A model generated the notes under the pieces. That model was not told the DNA's origin and searched no databases. It was given only the letters and a program-made list of their open reading frames with translations. Source: an uncultured Duncaniella sp. (GTDB lineage Bacteria > Bacteroidota > Bacteroidia > Bacteroidales > Muribaculaceae). Taken from it: 64,000 nucleotides of DNA. The translations under genes were made by a program, and so were the position numbers. This document shows positions 42,625-50,878 of this stretch, piece after piece (position 1 is the stretch's first letter; every line of letters begins with the position of its first letter). The stretch lies in assembly GCA_910587165.1 (NCBI GenBank), contig CAJUKP010000001.1:1-64000 (forward strand). The letters run 5' to 3'.

Positions 42625-43521
42625 ATGTCCACACTCACCATATTCACCCCCACCTACAACCGCGCCCATCTCCTTCGCCGTGTCTATGAAAGTCTCGTCA
42701 CACAGACCAGCCAGGACTTCGAATGGCTCGTCATTGACGATGGATCGACCGATTTCACCCGATCGCTTGTCGAGGGGTTCATGCGCGAGGGAAGGATAGC
42801 TGTGTCATACGTCCACAAGGAAAACGGTGGGCTTTATACAGGTTACAATGAGGCATATTCCCGCATCACATCAGAACTATGCGTATGCATCGACTCTGAC
42901 GATTTCATGCCCGACGATGCCGTGGAGATCATCATCCGCACATGGAGAGAGCGTGGCGGTGAGGAGTATGCCGGTCTGATAGGCCTTGACTTCCGTCTCG
43001 ATACCATGGAGCCGATAGGTGGACGATTCCCCGACTCAATGAAGGATTGCTATTTCCTCGATCTGTATACACGTCGCATACACCGCGGGGATTCCAAAGT
43101 GGTGACACGCACCGACCTGATGAGGTCTGTGGCCCCACAGATAGGGTTCGAGGGTGAAAAGTACTTCAATCCCGTCTATATGCTGCTGCAGGTATGCGAC
43201 ACACGTAAGCTTATCGTGGTCAATGAATGCCTCTGCATAGTCGACTATCAGACGGGTGGCGACAGTATGTCGGAAGGAATCTTCCGGCAGTATCTCGACT
43301 CCCCGAGGAGTTTTGCCAAGCAGCGGTTGCTCGAGATGACTCTGCGTAGATCGACATTTCTCAACAATCTCCGTTCCGCCATCCATTATGTGTCGAGCTG
43401 CATTATAGCCGGTGACCGCGACTGGCTCAGAAAATCGCCCCGCAAGGTCATGACACTCGTTGCCGCACCCGCCGGCTGGCTCCTGATTAAATATATCCGC
43501 CGCAAGGCATCGCAATGCTGA
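42625..43521 (+). CDS. glycosyltransferase family 2
   Basis: This 298-residue GT-A protein starts LTIFTPTYNRAHLLRRVYES and has LVIDDGSTD, ENGGLYTGYNEAY and VCIDSDDFMPDDAVE with the metal-binding DSDD. It resembles the WcaA-like GT2 group in capsule loci. It overlaps the next gene by 7 bases. Confidence 0.9.
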   Translation: MSTLTIFTPTYNRAHLLRRVYESLVTQTSQDFEWLVIDDGSTDFTRSLVEGFMREGRIAVSYVHKENGGLYTGYNEAYSRITSELCVCIDSDDFMPDDAVEIIIRTWRERGGEEYAGLIGLDFRLDTMEPIGGRFPDSMKDCYFLDLYTRRIHRGDSKVVTRTDLMRSVAPQIGFEGEKYFNPVYMLLQVCDTRKLIVVNECLCIVDYQTGGDSMSEGIFRQYLDSPRSFAKQRLLEMTLRRSTFLNNLRSAIHYVSSCIIAGDRDWLRKSPRKVMTLVAAPAGWLLIKYIRRKASQC

Positions 43522-44489
43522 CTTATTCCGTAGCCATACGTACACTCGGCCTCTCCCCGTCCACCCTGCGACGCACACTCGAGGGGGTGGCCCAACAGAC
43601 GTTGCCACCTGACAATGTCGTGGTCTACATAGCGCGTGGATATGCGATTCCACAATTCAGAGTAGGCAAAGAGATATATGTGGAGGTTGACAAGGGTATG
43701 ATGGCCCAGCGCACTCTTGGCTACAAGGAGATAGATTCCGATGTGATACTCATGCTTGACGATGACATATTCATAGAGCCGGATGTCGCGGCACGTATGC
43801 TTACTGATATGGAACGGGATGGCTGGGATCTGCTCGGGGCTGATATTTTCCAATGCCACAGAATGAGTGCGCTGACTAAAATACGCTCGTTCATCACCTC
43901 AATGGTGCGTCCACACCGGTCAAGACAGATAGCATTCCGACAACACCTGTCCGGAGCCTTTTCATATATCTCATCCCCTTGCGGGAGGATATATCCCACC
44001 GATACTTGTGCCGGTCCCATCATGATGTGGCGTAGAAACCAATTTCTGAGCATAAACCCTGCTGACGAGACGTGGATGGATACATCGGGATTCTCATACG
44101 GAGATGATACCGTCCTTTCGTTCAAGGCCTCGTCAAATGGATTGAAATGTGGAGTAGATTTCCGCGGAGGCCTCATCAATCTCGATGGCCGCACGTCAAG
44201 CGACTCCTACCGCAACGATCCCCACCGTTTCTATCTGCGGTCACTTCTCATGACACGCACCTGGTGGCGTATGCACTACAAACCATCCGGTAATAATCAT
44301 CCAGGATCACTCAAAGCCCTTGCAGCCGGTTTTGGAAGAGCGTTATGGCTTACGCCGGTAATGGCTGCCGTATCCATAGTCACACTTTCACCGGCACCGT
44401 TCATCCAGCATCACAAGGGGATAATCGACGGAATCCGCCGGAGCAGGGCTGAAGATCTTCCGCCATATATCATCAAAAAACGGCCATGA
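43515..44489 (+). CDS. glycosyltransferase family 2-like
   Basis: This 324-residue protein has SVAIRTLGLSPSTLRRTLEG, a GT2-like start, and a clear LMLDDDIFIEPDVAARML with the metal-binding DDD. The middle part (GRIYPTDTCAGPIMMWRRNQ, MDTSGFSYGDDTVLSFKA) resembles members that carry an additional acidic GDD acceptor motif. C-terminal hydrophobic helices (ALWLTPVMAAVSIVTLSPAP) suggest membrane association. It overlaps the next gene by ATGA. Confidence 0.8.
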   Translation: MLTYSVAIRTLGLSPSTLRRTLEGVAQQTLPPDNVVVYIARGYAIPQFRVGKEIYVEVDKGMMAQRTLGYKEIDSDVILMLDDDIFIEPDVAARMLTDMERDGWDLLGADIFQCHRMSALTKIRSFITSMVRPHRSRQIAFRQHLSGAFSYISSPCGRIYPTDTCAGPIMMWRRNQFLSINPADETWMDTSGFSYGDDTVLSFKASSNGLKCGVDFRGGLINLDGRTSSDSYRNDPHRFYLRSLLMTRTWWRMHYKPSGNNHPGSLKALAAGFGRALWLTPVMAAVSIVTLSPAPFIQHHKGIIDGIRRSRAEDLPPYIIKKRP

Positions 44490-45556
44490 AGGTACTCCAT
44501 GTCATCACATCACTGCGGACTGGAGGGGCCGAAAGGCTCGTCCTTGACCTCACGGCAAAGATGCGCGAGGCCGGGATAGAGACTGACATCGCCGTTTTTG
44601 ACGGAACACAGACTCCACTCATGGACGAGGCCCGAAAACGGGAAATAAACCCAATCATTCTCGGGACAGGCTACAGGAGTATGTATGACCCACGCCACGT
44701 AATCAGACTCGGAAAAATCATAGGAAAATACGATCTTGTAAACACTCATAACTACACACCTCAGATCTTCACCGCATTAGCGTCCGGAAGAAGAGGGAAG
44801 CCGGTGATCGTAACAACAGAACACAATACAGACAACCGCCGGCGTGGCAATATGCTCTTCCGGATTCCCGACCATATAATGTACCGTCGTTACGACTCGG
44901 TGATCTGCTGCAGCGAACCGGTGAGAAGTAACATGGCTGACTATCTGGGGACACAGGAAAAGATGGTCACAATAGCCAACGGCATCAACCTGACACCATT
45001 CCTCACCATCCCTGAGAACTCCGGACATAACGGAAGAAAGAATATACTCATGGTGGCAGCATTCCGGCCTCAGAAAGACCATCTCACCGCTTTGCGCGCC
45101 CTCTCTCTCCTACCCGCGGAGGTCGGTATGACTTTTGCCGGAGAGGGGGAGACGATGGATGCAGTCAAAGCCGAGGCCTCCCGTCTCGGTCTGGACAACC
45201 GGGTGACCTTCGCAGGTAACATAACCGATATCCCAGGCGCCTGCCGGGAGGCTGATGCCATGCTCCTGTCCACCCGCTACGAAGGACTGAGCCTTTCATC
45301 CATCGAAGCAATGGCCTCCGGACGTCCGTTTGTGGCCACAGATGTGAACGGAATAACCGAAAATACAGGCGACGGGGCGCTGCTGGTTCCCCCGGGATCA
45401 CCCCGCGAGATGGCTGAGGCTCTGAGACTGACACTCTACGACCCCGGATTTGCACGCAGCCTCGGCGAAAAAGGACGACGGCAGGCACAACGCTTCGACA
45501 TATCGACAACAACAAAACTCTACATATCACATTATCAAACACTTTTAGCCAAATGA
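44486..45556 (+). CDS. glycosyltransferase family 4
   Basis: This 356-residue GT-B enzyme starts KVLHVITSLRTGGAERLVLD. In the donor lobe NILMVAAFRPQKDHLTALRA and TRYEGLSLSSIEAMASGRPF provide the nucleotide-sugar site. It overlaps both neighbours by ATGA. Confidence 0.9.
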   Translation: MKVLHVITSLRTGGAERLVLDLTAKMREAGIETDIAVFDGTQTPLMDEARKREINPIILGTGYRSMYDPRHVIRLGKIIGKYDLVNTHNYTPQIFTALASGRRGKPVIVTTEHNTDNRRRGNMLFRIPDHIMYRRYDSVICCSEPVRSNMADYLGTQEKMVTIANGINLTPFLTIPENSGHNGRKNILMVAAFRPQKDHLTALRALSLLPAEVGMTFAGEGETMDAVKAEASRLGLDNRVTFAGNITDIPGACREADAMLLSTRYEGLSLSSIEAMASGRPFVATDVNGITENTGDGALLVPPGSPREMAEALRLTLYDPGFARSLGEKGRRQAQRFDISTTTKLYISHYQTLLAK

Positions 45557-46485
45557 AGACTCTCTCAAGGCTCTTTATCATCATTATGCTTGCCATCCCG
45601 GCCATAGCCGGGCAAGCTCAGGACAAACCACGCTGGGCTTCGAAAGGTGCGGGACACCTGCAGGACAAACGGTCGAACGACACCTACCGTTTCGTAAAGT
45701 TCGAGACATTCGGCGGTGACCTCACACAGCTCCGCAACGAACAGACCCGACCGCTCATCGAATACCTCGCCTCCACCTTCGGGCTCGAGGCCGACAAGGC
45801 CGAGGCCCGTGTGATCTCAACCGGAGGTGGGGATGCATCCCTGCCCAACGATGCCGAAGGCTCCACTGCCGTGAGCCGCGACTACAAGGTGACATTCAGC
45901 GGTGCGAAGGATGAGACATTCTATGCCCGCCTCGTGGATGAATATGTGACTTTCGATGAGAACATCGACCTCACATACGATTTCACTCTCTATCAGCTCT
46001 ATGCCGTAGCCACCGCCGGAGGTGCCGAGCCGGTCTATGACGACTACAGTTTCACCCGCAACTACAATGCCAAGGCGCTGGCCTTGTCCATCATTCCCGG
46101 CCTCGGTCAGCTCTACAAGGGGCAGAACACCAAGGCTTACTGCATCTGGGGCGGTGAGGCCGTTTTCGCCGCTTTCACGATAGCCGGCGAGGTGCGCCGC
46201 CACCAGTACAGCAAAGACCGCGACAATGCCCGGCTCGAGGGGCACCATGACATAGCCGATTCCTATCACAGCAAGATGAAAAGCTGGCGCACCGTGCGCA
46301 ACATCGCCATCTGCGGACTGGTGGGTGTCTATGTCTACAATCTTGCCGACGCGGCCATCTCTAAGGGCGCCCGTCAGGTGATCGTGAAGAAAAAGAACGG
46401 CACACAGCTGAGCCTGCAGCCCGGCGTCGTCTACGACCCCTCCTCCACCCTTGCCCCCGCGGTGGGGATGAGTCTCACGTTCTGA
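45553..46485 (+). CDS. secreted/membrane protein with DUF5683-like segment
   Basis: This 310-residue protein has a signal peptide (about 1-23). A soluble periplasmic part (about 25-170) is followed by two or three helices beginning KALALSIIPGLGQLYKGQNT, the hallmark of DUF5683-type Bacteroidetes proteins, and a beta-like C-terminus ending VGMSLTF. Its function is unknown. It is translationally coupled (ATGA) to the preceding glycosyltransferase, and the next glycosyltransferase starts 9 bases later, so it is truly within the sugar operon. Confidence 0.7.
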   Translation: MKTLSRLFIIIMLAIPAIAGQAQDKPRWASKGAGHLQDKRSNDTYRFVKFETFGGDLTQLRNEQTRPLIEYLASTFGLEADKAEARVISTGGGDASLPNDAEGSTAVSRDYKVTFSGAKDETFYARLVDEYVTFDENIDLTYDFTLYQLYAVATAGGAEPVYDDYSFTRNYNAKALALSIIPGLGQLYKGQNTKAYCIWGGEAVFAAFTIAGEVRRHQYSKDRDNARLEGHHDIADSYHSKMKSWRTVRNIAICGLVGVYVYNLADAAISKGARQVIVKKKNGTQLSLQPGVVYDPSSTLAPAVGMSLTF

Positions 46486-46494
46486 CATCTGCCG

Positions 46495-47646
46495 ATGGCT
46501 CCCTCATGCAAGATAGTGAGAATGACCACGGTGGGGATGTCGCTCGACATCTTCTGCCGCGGACTGCTGCGCGAGCTCTCCGGCGAGGGCTACGAAGTGG
46601 TGGCAATCGCCTCGCCGGACGACTCACTGGCCAATCTCTGCAAAAGGGAGGGGGTGAGAGGTATCGGCGTGGAGATGCGGAGGGAGATAGCTCCGCTGGC
46701 CGACCTGAGGTCGCTCGTAAGACTCACGAAGGTGCTTCGCCGCGAGAAACCGCGGATGATCCACACCATGACCCCCAAGGCGGGGCTATTGGGCATGATG
46801 GCCGCCAGGATCGCGGGGGTGCCGGTGAGAGTCCACACCTTCACAGGGCTGCTCTTCCCCACAGCCACCGGGTTGCGGCGTCGTCTGCTGCGCTTCACCG
46901 ACCGCATCACCTGTCTCTGCGCCACCGATATCATAGCCGAGGGGCATGGCGTGGCCGCCGACCTGCATAAGGCCGGCGTGACCGCCGGAAAGCCCACCGT
47001 GCTCGGCCACGGCAACGTGCGCGGGGTAGATCTTGACCACTACCGTGTGACTCCGGACATCAAGGAGCGCGGGAAAGGGATAAGGGAGAAACTCGACATA
47101 CCCGAAGGGGCCTTCGTGTTCATCTTCATCGGACGGCTCGTGGGCGACAAAGGTCTGCGGGAGCTCGGGGAGGCATTCAGGGCCATCGGACGTGACGACT
47201 GCCACCTCGTCATCGCCGGAGACACCGAAGGTGGACGTGACGACATCGACACGGCACGGCTCGCCGCCATTCCGGGGGTGCATCTCTCGGGGGGATGGGT
47301 CAGCGATGTGCGCCCGTGGCTGGCGATGGCCGACGCCCTTGTGTTTCCGAGCTACCGCGAGGGTTTTCCAAACGTGGTGCTCGAGGCCGGAGCCATGGGA
47401 ATCCCATCGGTGGTGACAGACATCAACGGCTCACGCGAGATCATCACCGACGGATACAACGGGCTCGTTGCCGAGCCTCGCAACCGGGAGTCGCTGCTCG
47501 CGTCAATGCAGACCATGCTCTCCATACCACGCGCCCGACTGGACCGGATGGGAGCCGATGCAAGGGAGGATGTGGAGAGGAGGTTCGCCCAGCCATACGT
47601 GAGAAAATGTCTCAAGGATTTTTACCGTAGACTTCTGCAGAAATGA
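46495..47646 (+). CDS. glycosyltransferase family 4 (PglA-like)
   Basis: This 383-residue GT-B enzyme has MTTVGMSLDIFCRGLLREL at the start, HTMTPKAGLLGMMAARIAG, FIFIGRLVGDKGLRELGEAF, and the donor motif YREGFPNVVLEAGAMGIPSV followed by VTDINGSREII. This subtype commonly adds the second sugar after a PglC-type starter sugar. It overlaps the GNAT gene by ATGA. Confidence 0.88.
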   Translation: MAPSCKIVRMTTVGMSLDIFCRGLLRELSGEGYEVVAIASPDDSLANLCKREGVRGIGVEMRREIAPLADLRSLVRLTKVLRREKPRMIHTMTPKAGLLGMMAARIAGVPVRVHTFTGLLFPTATGLRRRLLRFTDRITCLCATDIIAEGHGVAADLHKAGVTAGKPTVLGHGNVRGVDLDHYRVTPDIKERGKGIREKLDIPEGAFVFIFIGRLVGDKGLRELGEAFRAIGRDDCHLVIAGDTEGGRDDIDTARLAAIPGVHLSGGWVSDVRPWLAMADALVFPSYREGFPNVVLEAGAMGIPSVVTDINGSREIITDGYNGLVAEPRNRESLLASMQTMLSIPRARLDRMGADAREDVERRFAQPYVRKCLKDFYRRLLQK

Positions 47647-48224
47647 TAACCTCACTGCTTGTCAGGTTCAAACACCGCTTCCCCGCCCTATGGGAATTGG
47701 TCGAGAGTGTTAACGGAGCTTTCGTCAGGCTTCGCTACCGGAACCGCCTGCGCGGACTCTCCTCCGGGCCGTTGAGTCTTGTGGAGGAAAAAGATATCCC
47801 TCCCCTCAGCCGGTTTCTCAATTCGATTCCGGCTGAGAGGAGGGAATATTTCGACCCGCATCCATTTGACGAGAAGAGCCTGAGGCGTCTGAGGAGCAGC
47901 GGCTCACTCTTAATGCTGAAGGCCGTCGACAGTCATGGCGACATAGCGGGTTACTGTTTTCTCAGATGTTTCTTCACAGGTAAGGCCTTCTTCGGTCTCA
48001 CCGTGGGTGACGGCCATTCGGGCCGTGGGCTGGGCACCTTGATGTGGCACACCGGAGCCGGGATAGCCGGACAGCTCGGGCTGAGACTTTTCGCCACCAT
48101 CTCGGAGCAGAATCAGCCTTCGCTGAAATCATGTTCCAGGGGATGGGTGATGGAGACGGTCGAGCGTCTGCCCGGCGGCTATCTGCTCATCAGGTGCATC
48201 AGTCCTCGAGATAGTAGACTATAG
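47643..48224 (+). CDS. GNAT-family N-acetyltransferase
   Basis: This 193-residue protein carries the acetyl-CoA motif as LTVGDGHSGRGLGTLMWHTG (about 119-138) and a NQPSLKSCSRGWVM tail typical of GNAT enzymes. Its place next to a PglA-like transferase and close to PglC/E/F-like genes suggests it acetylates the amino sugar those enzymes make, taking the place of a PglD-type hexapeptide enzyme; this is inference. Its last 26 bases overlap the end of the convergent SIMPL gene. Confidence 0.75.
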   Translation: MITSLLVRFKHRFPALWELVESVNGAFVRLRYRNRLRGLSSGPLSLVEEKDIPPLSRFLNSIPAERREYFDPHPFDEKSLRRLRSSGSLLMLKAVDSHGDIAGYCFLRCFFTGKAFFGLTVGDGHSGRGLGTLMWHTGAGIAGQLGLRLFATISEQNQPSLKSCSRGWVMETVERLPGGYLLIRCISPRDSRL

Positions 48225-48894
48225 TCGACACCACCCTGACCTTTTTGATAAACGGGGTGGAGGAATCGCTGTCGTCAATCGAGAACTGTCCCTGCGAGGC
48301 AGTCTTGATCTTGCCCAAATGGCTCTCTGAATCGGCGGCAAACTGCGAGGCGGCCGCACGGGCATTCTTCGTAGCCTCGGCTATCATCTCAGGCTTGATT
48401 GAATTGAGACCGGTGTACTGATAGTTGATATAGGAGTTGGAATATGCTATACCCTGTTTGAGCAGCTCGGCCTGGCGGTTGAGCAGCTCCCTCACCTTCT
48501 TGACCTTCGAGGTGGTGACAGTGACGGTGCAGTTGATCGAATAATTGTATCTGAAAGAATCCGAGCCATAGCGGTTTGAGGCGGCATCGTAGCTGTCCGG
48601 CGGATTCACCGAAATCTCATCGGGAGATATACCGTTTGAGGTCAGGAACTTGACAATGATGGCATTGTTGCTTGTCACCTTGTCATACATGGCCTGGAGA
48701 TCATTTCCGGCAAGCGAGTAGGTGATGGGCCATGTGACGAGATTGGCTTCGACCTCTCTCTCGGCCAGACCGCGCACGGTCACTTCACGGTCACGGTAGG
48801 CAATGTTGTCGATACCGGCCTTGATTGTCAGACCAAGAGCCAGCAATCCGAGCGCCACGAGCAGCGCCGGAACGATTTTTGCATAACTTTTCAT
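48199..48894 (-). CDS. SIMPL-domain (DUF541) protein
   Basis: This 231-residue protein has one N-terminal membrane helix or signal (VPALLVALGLLALGLTIKAG) and a SIMPL domain: REVTVRGLAEREVEANLVTW, GISPDEISVNPPDSYDA, and a C-terminal VRVVSTIVYYLED. SIMPL proteins sit in the periplasm; their role is unclear. It is the only leftward gene within the polysaccharide region and splits it in two. Confidence 0.85.
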   Translation of the reverse strand: MKSYAKIVPALLVALGLLALGLTIKAGIDNIAYRDREVTVRGLAEREVEANLVTWPITYSLAGNDLQAMYDKVTSNNAIIVKFLTSNGISPDEISVNPPDSYDAASNRYGSDSFRYNYSINCTVTVTTSKVKKVRELLNRQAELLKQGIAYSNSYINYQYTGLNSIKPEMIAEATKNARAAASQFAADSESHLGKIKTASQGQFSIDDSDSSTPFIKKVRVVSTIVYYLED

Positions 48895-48990
48895 TGTAAG
48901 TGATATGTTTTAATGGTGTAGTCCGGTATATATTACTTTATATATAAACGAATTTAGCCGATTTTTGTTTCATAACACAGGATTTTTTCT

Positions 48991-48998
48991 TAACTTTG
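48991..48998 (+). promoter_or_regulatory. -7 box for the pglC-like operon
   Basis: TAACTTTG matches the consensus, with TTTG at 48964-48967 (23 bases) or TTTC at 48968-48971 (19 bases) upstream. The start codon is 73 bases downstream. It lies in a 177-base divergent gap with the SIMPL gene. Confidence 0.55.
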
Positions 48999-49071
48999 TG
49001 GTTCATAAAGAAACACAAGCTAACTATTTTCTACCGCTGACTACTCCAAGCAATCACAAATTGCCACGCTG

Positions 49072-49692
49072 ATGTTAAAGGAAGTATTTGACCGAACGGC
49101 AGCACTCATCGGGATTCTGACACTCTGGCCCGTGATGCTCGTCACCGGTATTCTCATAGCACTGGGAATGCCGGGTGGCCCTGTGCTTTTCCGTCAGCAG
49201 CGTGTAGGGCGCCACGGCCGCCTGTTCACCATGATCAAGTTCCGCACCATGCTCCCCAACCATTCGGGATCGTCCGTAAGCGTGGCAGGAGAGAGCCGCA
49301 TCACTCCCCTCGGAGCCACACTGCGCCGCTGGAAGCTCGACGAGCTCCCCGAACTGTGGAATGTGCTCAAGGGTGACATGAGTTTCGTGGGTCCGCGTCC
49401 TGACGTGCCCGGCTATGCCGACCGTCTCACAGGCGACGACCGCCGTGTGCTCCTGCTCAAGCCGGGCATCACAGGCCCCGCCACCCTTAAATACCGTGAC
49501 GAGGAACAGCTGCTGTCACTGCAGGCCGATCCTGTGGCCTACAATGACCGCGTGATATTCCCCGACAAGGTGAGAATCAACCTCGAATATCTTGAAAACA
49601 GGTCGTTTGCAAGAGACCTACGCATCATAATACAGACACTTTTACCTAACAGACCAACTTTAGCCACGGACTCCACGGCCGCGGCAAGCTGA
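49072..49692 (+). CDS. initiating phosphoglycosyltransferase (PglC/bacterial sugar transferase)
   Basis: This 206-residue protein has one re-entrant N-terminal helix (LIGILTLWPVMLVTGILIAL), then VLFRQQRVGRHGRLFTMIKF, KLDELPELWNVLKGDMSFVG and PRPDVPGY. This is the small monotopic form, like PglC, without the extra N-terminal membrane domain of WbaP. It links the first sugar phosphate to undecaprenyl phosphate and so starts repeat-unit synthesis. It is followed 22 bases later by the aminotransferase. Confidence 0.92.
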   Translation: MLKEVFDRTAALIGILTLWPVMLVTGILIALGMPGGPVLFRQQRVGRHGRLFTMIKFRTMLPNHSGSSVSVAGESRITPLGATLRRWKLDELPELWNVLKGDMSFVGPRPDVPGYADRLTGDDRRVLLLKPGITGPATLKYRDEEQLLSLQADPVAYNDRVIFPDKVRINLEYLENRSFARDLRIIIQTLLPNRPTLATDSTAAAS

Positions 49693-49714
49693 CAGACCTA
49701 CCTAAATAACACGT

Positions 49715-50878
49715 ATGACTACTAACAAGAAAATATTACTCTGCCTGGCCCACATGAGCGGCAACGAGCGTCGGTTTATCGACGAGGCGTTCGCCGACAA
49801 CTGGGTTGTGCCCCTCGGCCCGAATGTGGACGCATTCGAGAGCAGTCTGCGAGATTTTCTTACCGGAAGCGACGAATCTCTCTCCAGGCTGCGTGTCGCC
49901 GCTGTCTCATCAGGCACAGCCGCCATACATCTCGGACTCATACTCCTCGGCGTCACCGCCGGCGATGAGGTGATATGCCAGAGTTTCACCTTCTCGGCAT
50001 CAGCCAACCCCATCGTCTATCAGGGAGCCACCCCGGTGTTCGTCGACTCCGAACCGGACACCTGGAACATGGATCCCGAACTTCTCGACACCGCCATAGC
50101 CGACCGCGTGGCCAAGACGGGAAGAAAACCGCGCGCCATAGTGGCCGTGCACCTCTACGGAATGCCCGCCAAGCTCGACGAGATACTCGCCGTGGCCGCG
50201 AAGTGGGACATCCCCGTGCTTGAGGATGCCGCCGAGGCACTCGGCTCCACCTACCACGGACGCGAATGCGGAACATTCGGCCATTTCGGCGCGCTCAGCT
50301 TCAACGGCAACAAGATGATCACCACCTCGGGAGGCGGCGCTCTCATCTGCCCCGACGAAGACTCGCGCTCACGCGCCGTGTTCCTGGCCACACAGGCCCG
50401 CGAACCGTTCCCCTACTACCAACATGAACAGATAGGCTACAACTACCGGCTGAGCAACATCTCCGCCGGAATCGGCTGTGGCCAGATGACTATACTTGAC
50501 GAACATATAGCCCACCACCGTTCACTGGCGGCACTCTATGCCGAGCTGCTCGCCGATGTCGACGGCGTGGACTTCCACGGCAACCCCTCGCCCGATGTCG
50601 ACTCCAACTTCTGGCTCTCCACCATCACGGTGGATCCCGAAGTCACCGGCATCACCGCCGACGGGCTCCGCCTCCACTTCGCCGACCTGAATGTGGAGAC
50701 ACGCCTCCTGTGGAAGCCCCTGCACACCCAGCCGGTGTTCAGGACCTCGCCAGCGTATACAAACGGTGTCAGCGACGGGCTGTTCGCCCGGGGCCTATGT
50801 CTGCCCTCCGGGCCATGGGTCTCCGCTGACGATGTGAGAATGATTGTCAAGGAGATCAAGTCATGTTTGAAAAAGTAG
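49715..50878 (+). CDS. DegT/DnrJ/EryC1/StrS aminotransferase (PglE-like)
   Basis: This 387-residue PLP enzyme puts an amino group on a 4-keto sugar nucleotide. The PLP lysine is Lys200 in SFNGNKMITTSGGGALI; also visible are VSSGTAAIHLGLILLG, IVAVHLYGMPAKLDEI and LEDAAEALGS. The combination with PglC- and PglF-like genes suggests UDP-4-amino-4,6-dideoxy-GlcNAc as product. It overlaps the dehydratase gene by 16 bases. Confidence 0.9.
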   Translation: MTTNKKILLCLAHMSGNERRFIDEAFADNWVVPLGPNVDAFESSLRDFLTGSDESLSRLRVAAVSSGTAAIHLGLILLGVTAGDEVICQSFTFSASANPIVYQGATPVFVDSEPDTWNMDPELLDTAIADRVAKTGRKPRAIVAVHLYGMPAKLDEILAVAAKWDIPVLEDAAEALGSTYHGRECGTFGHFGALSFNGNKMITTSGGGALICPDEDSRSRAVFLATQAREPFPYYQHEQIGYNYRLSNISAGIGCGQMTILDEHIAHHRSLAALYAELLADVDGVDFHGNPSPDVDSNFWLSTITVDPEVTGITADGLRLHFADLNVETRLLWKPLHTQPVFRTSPAYTNGVSDGLFARGLCLPSGPWVSADDVRMIVKEIKSCLKK

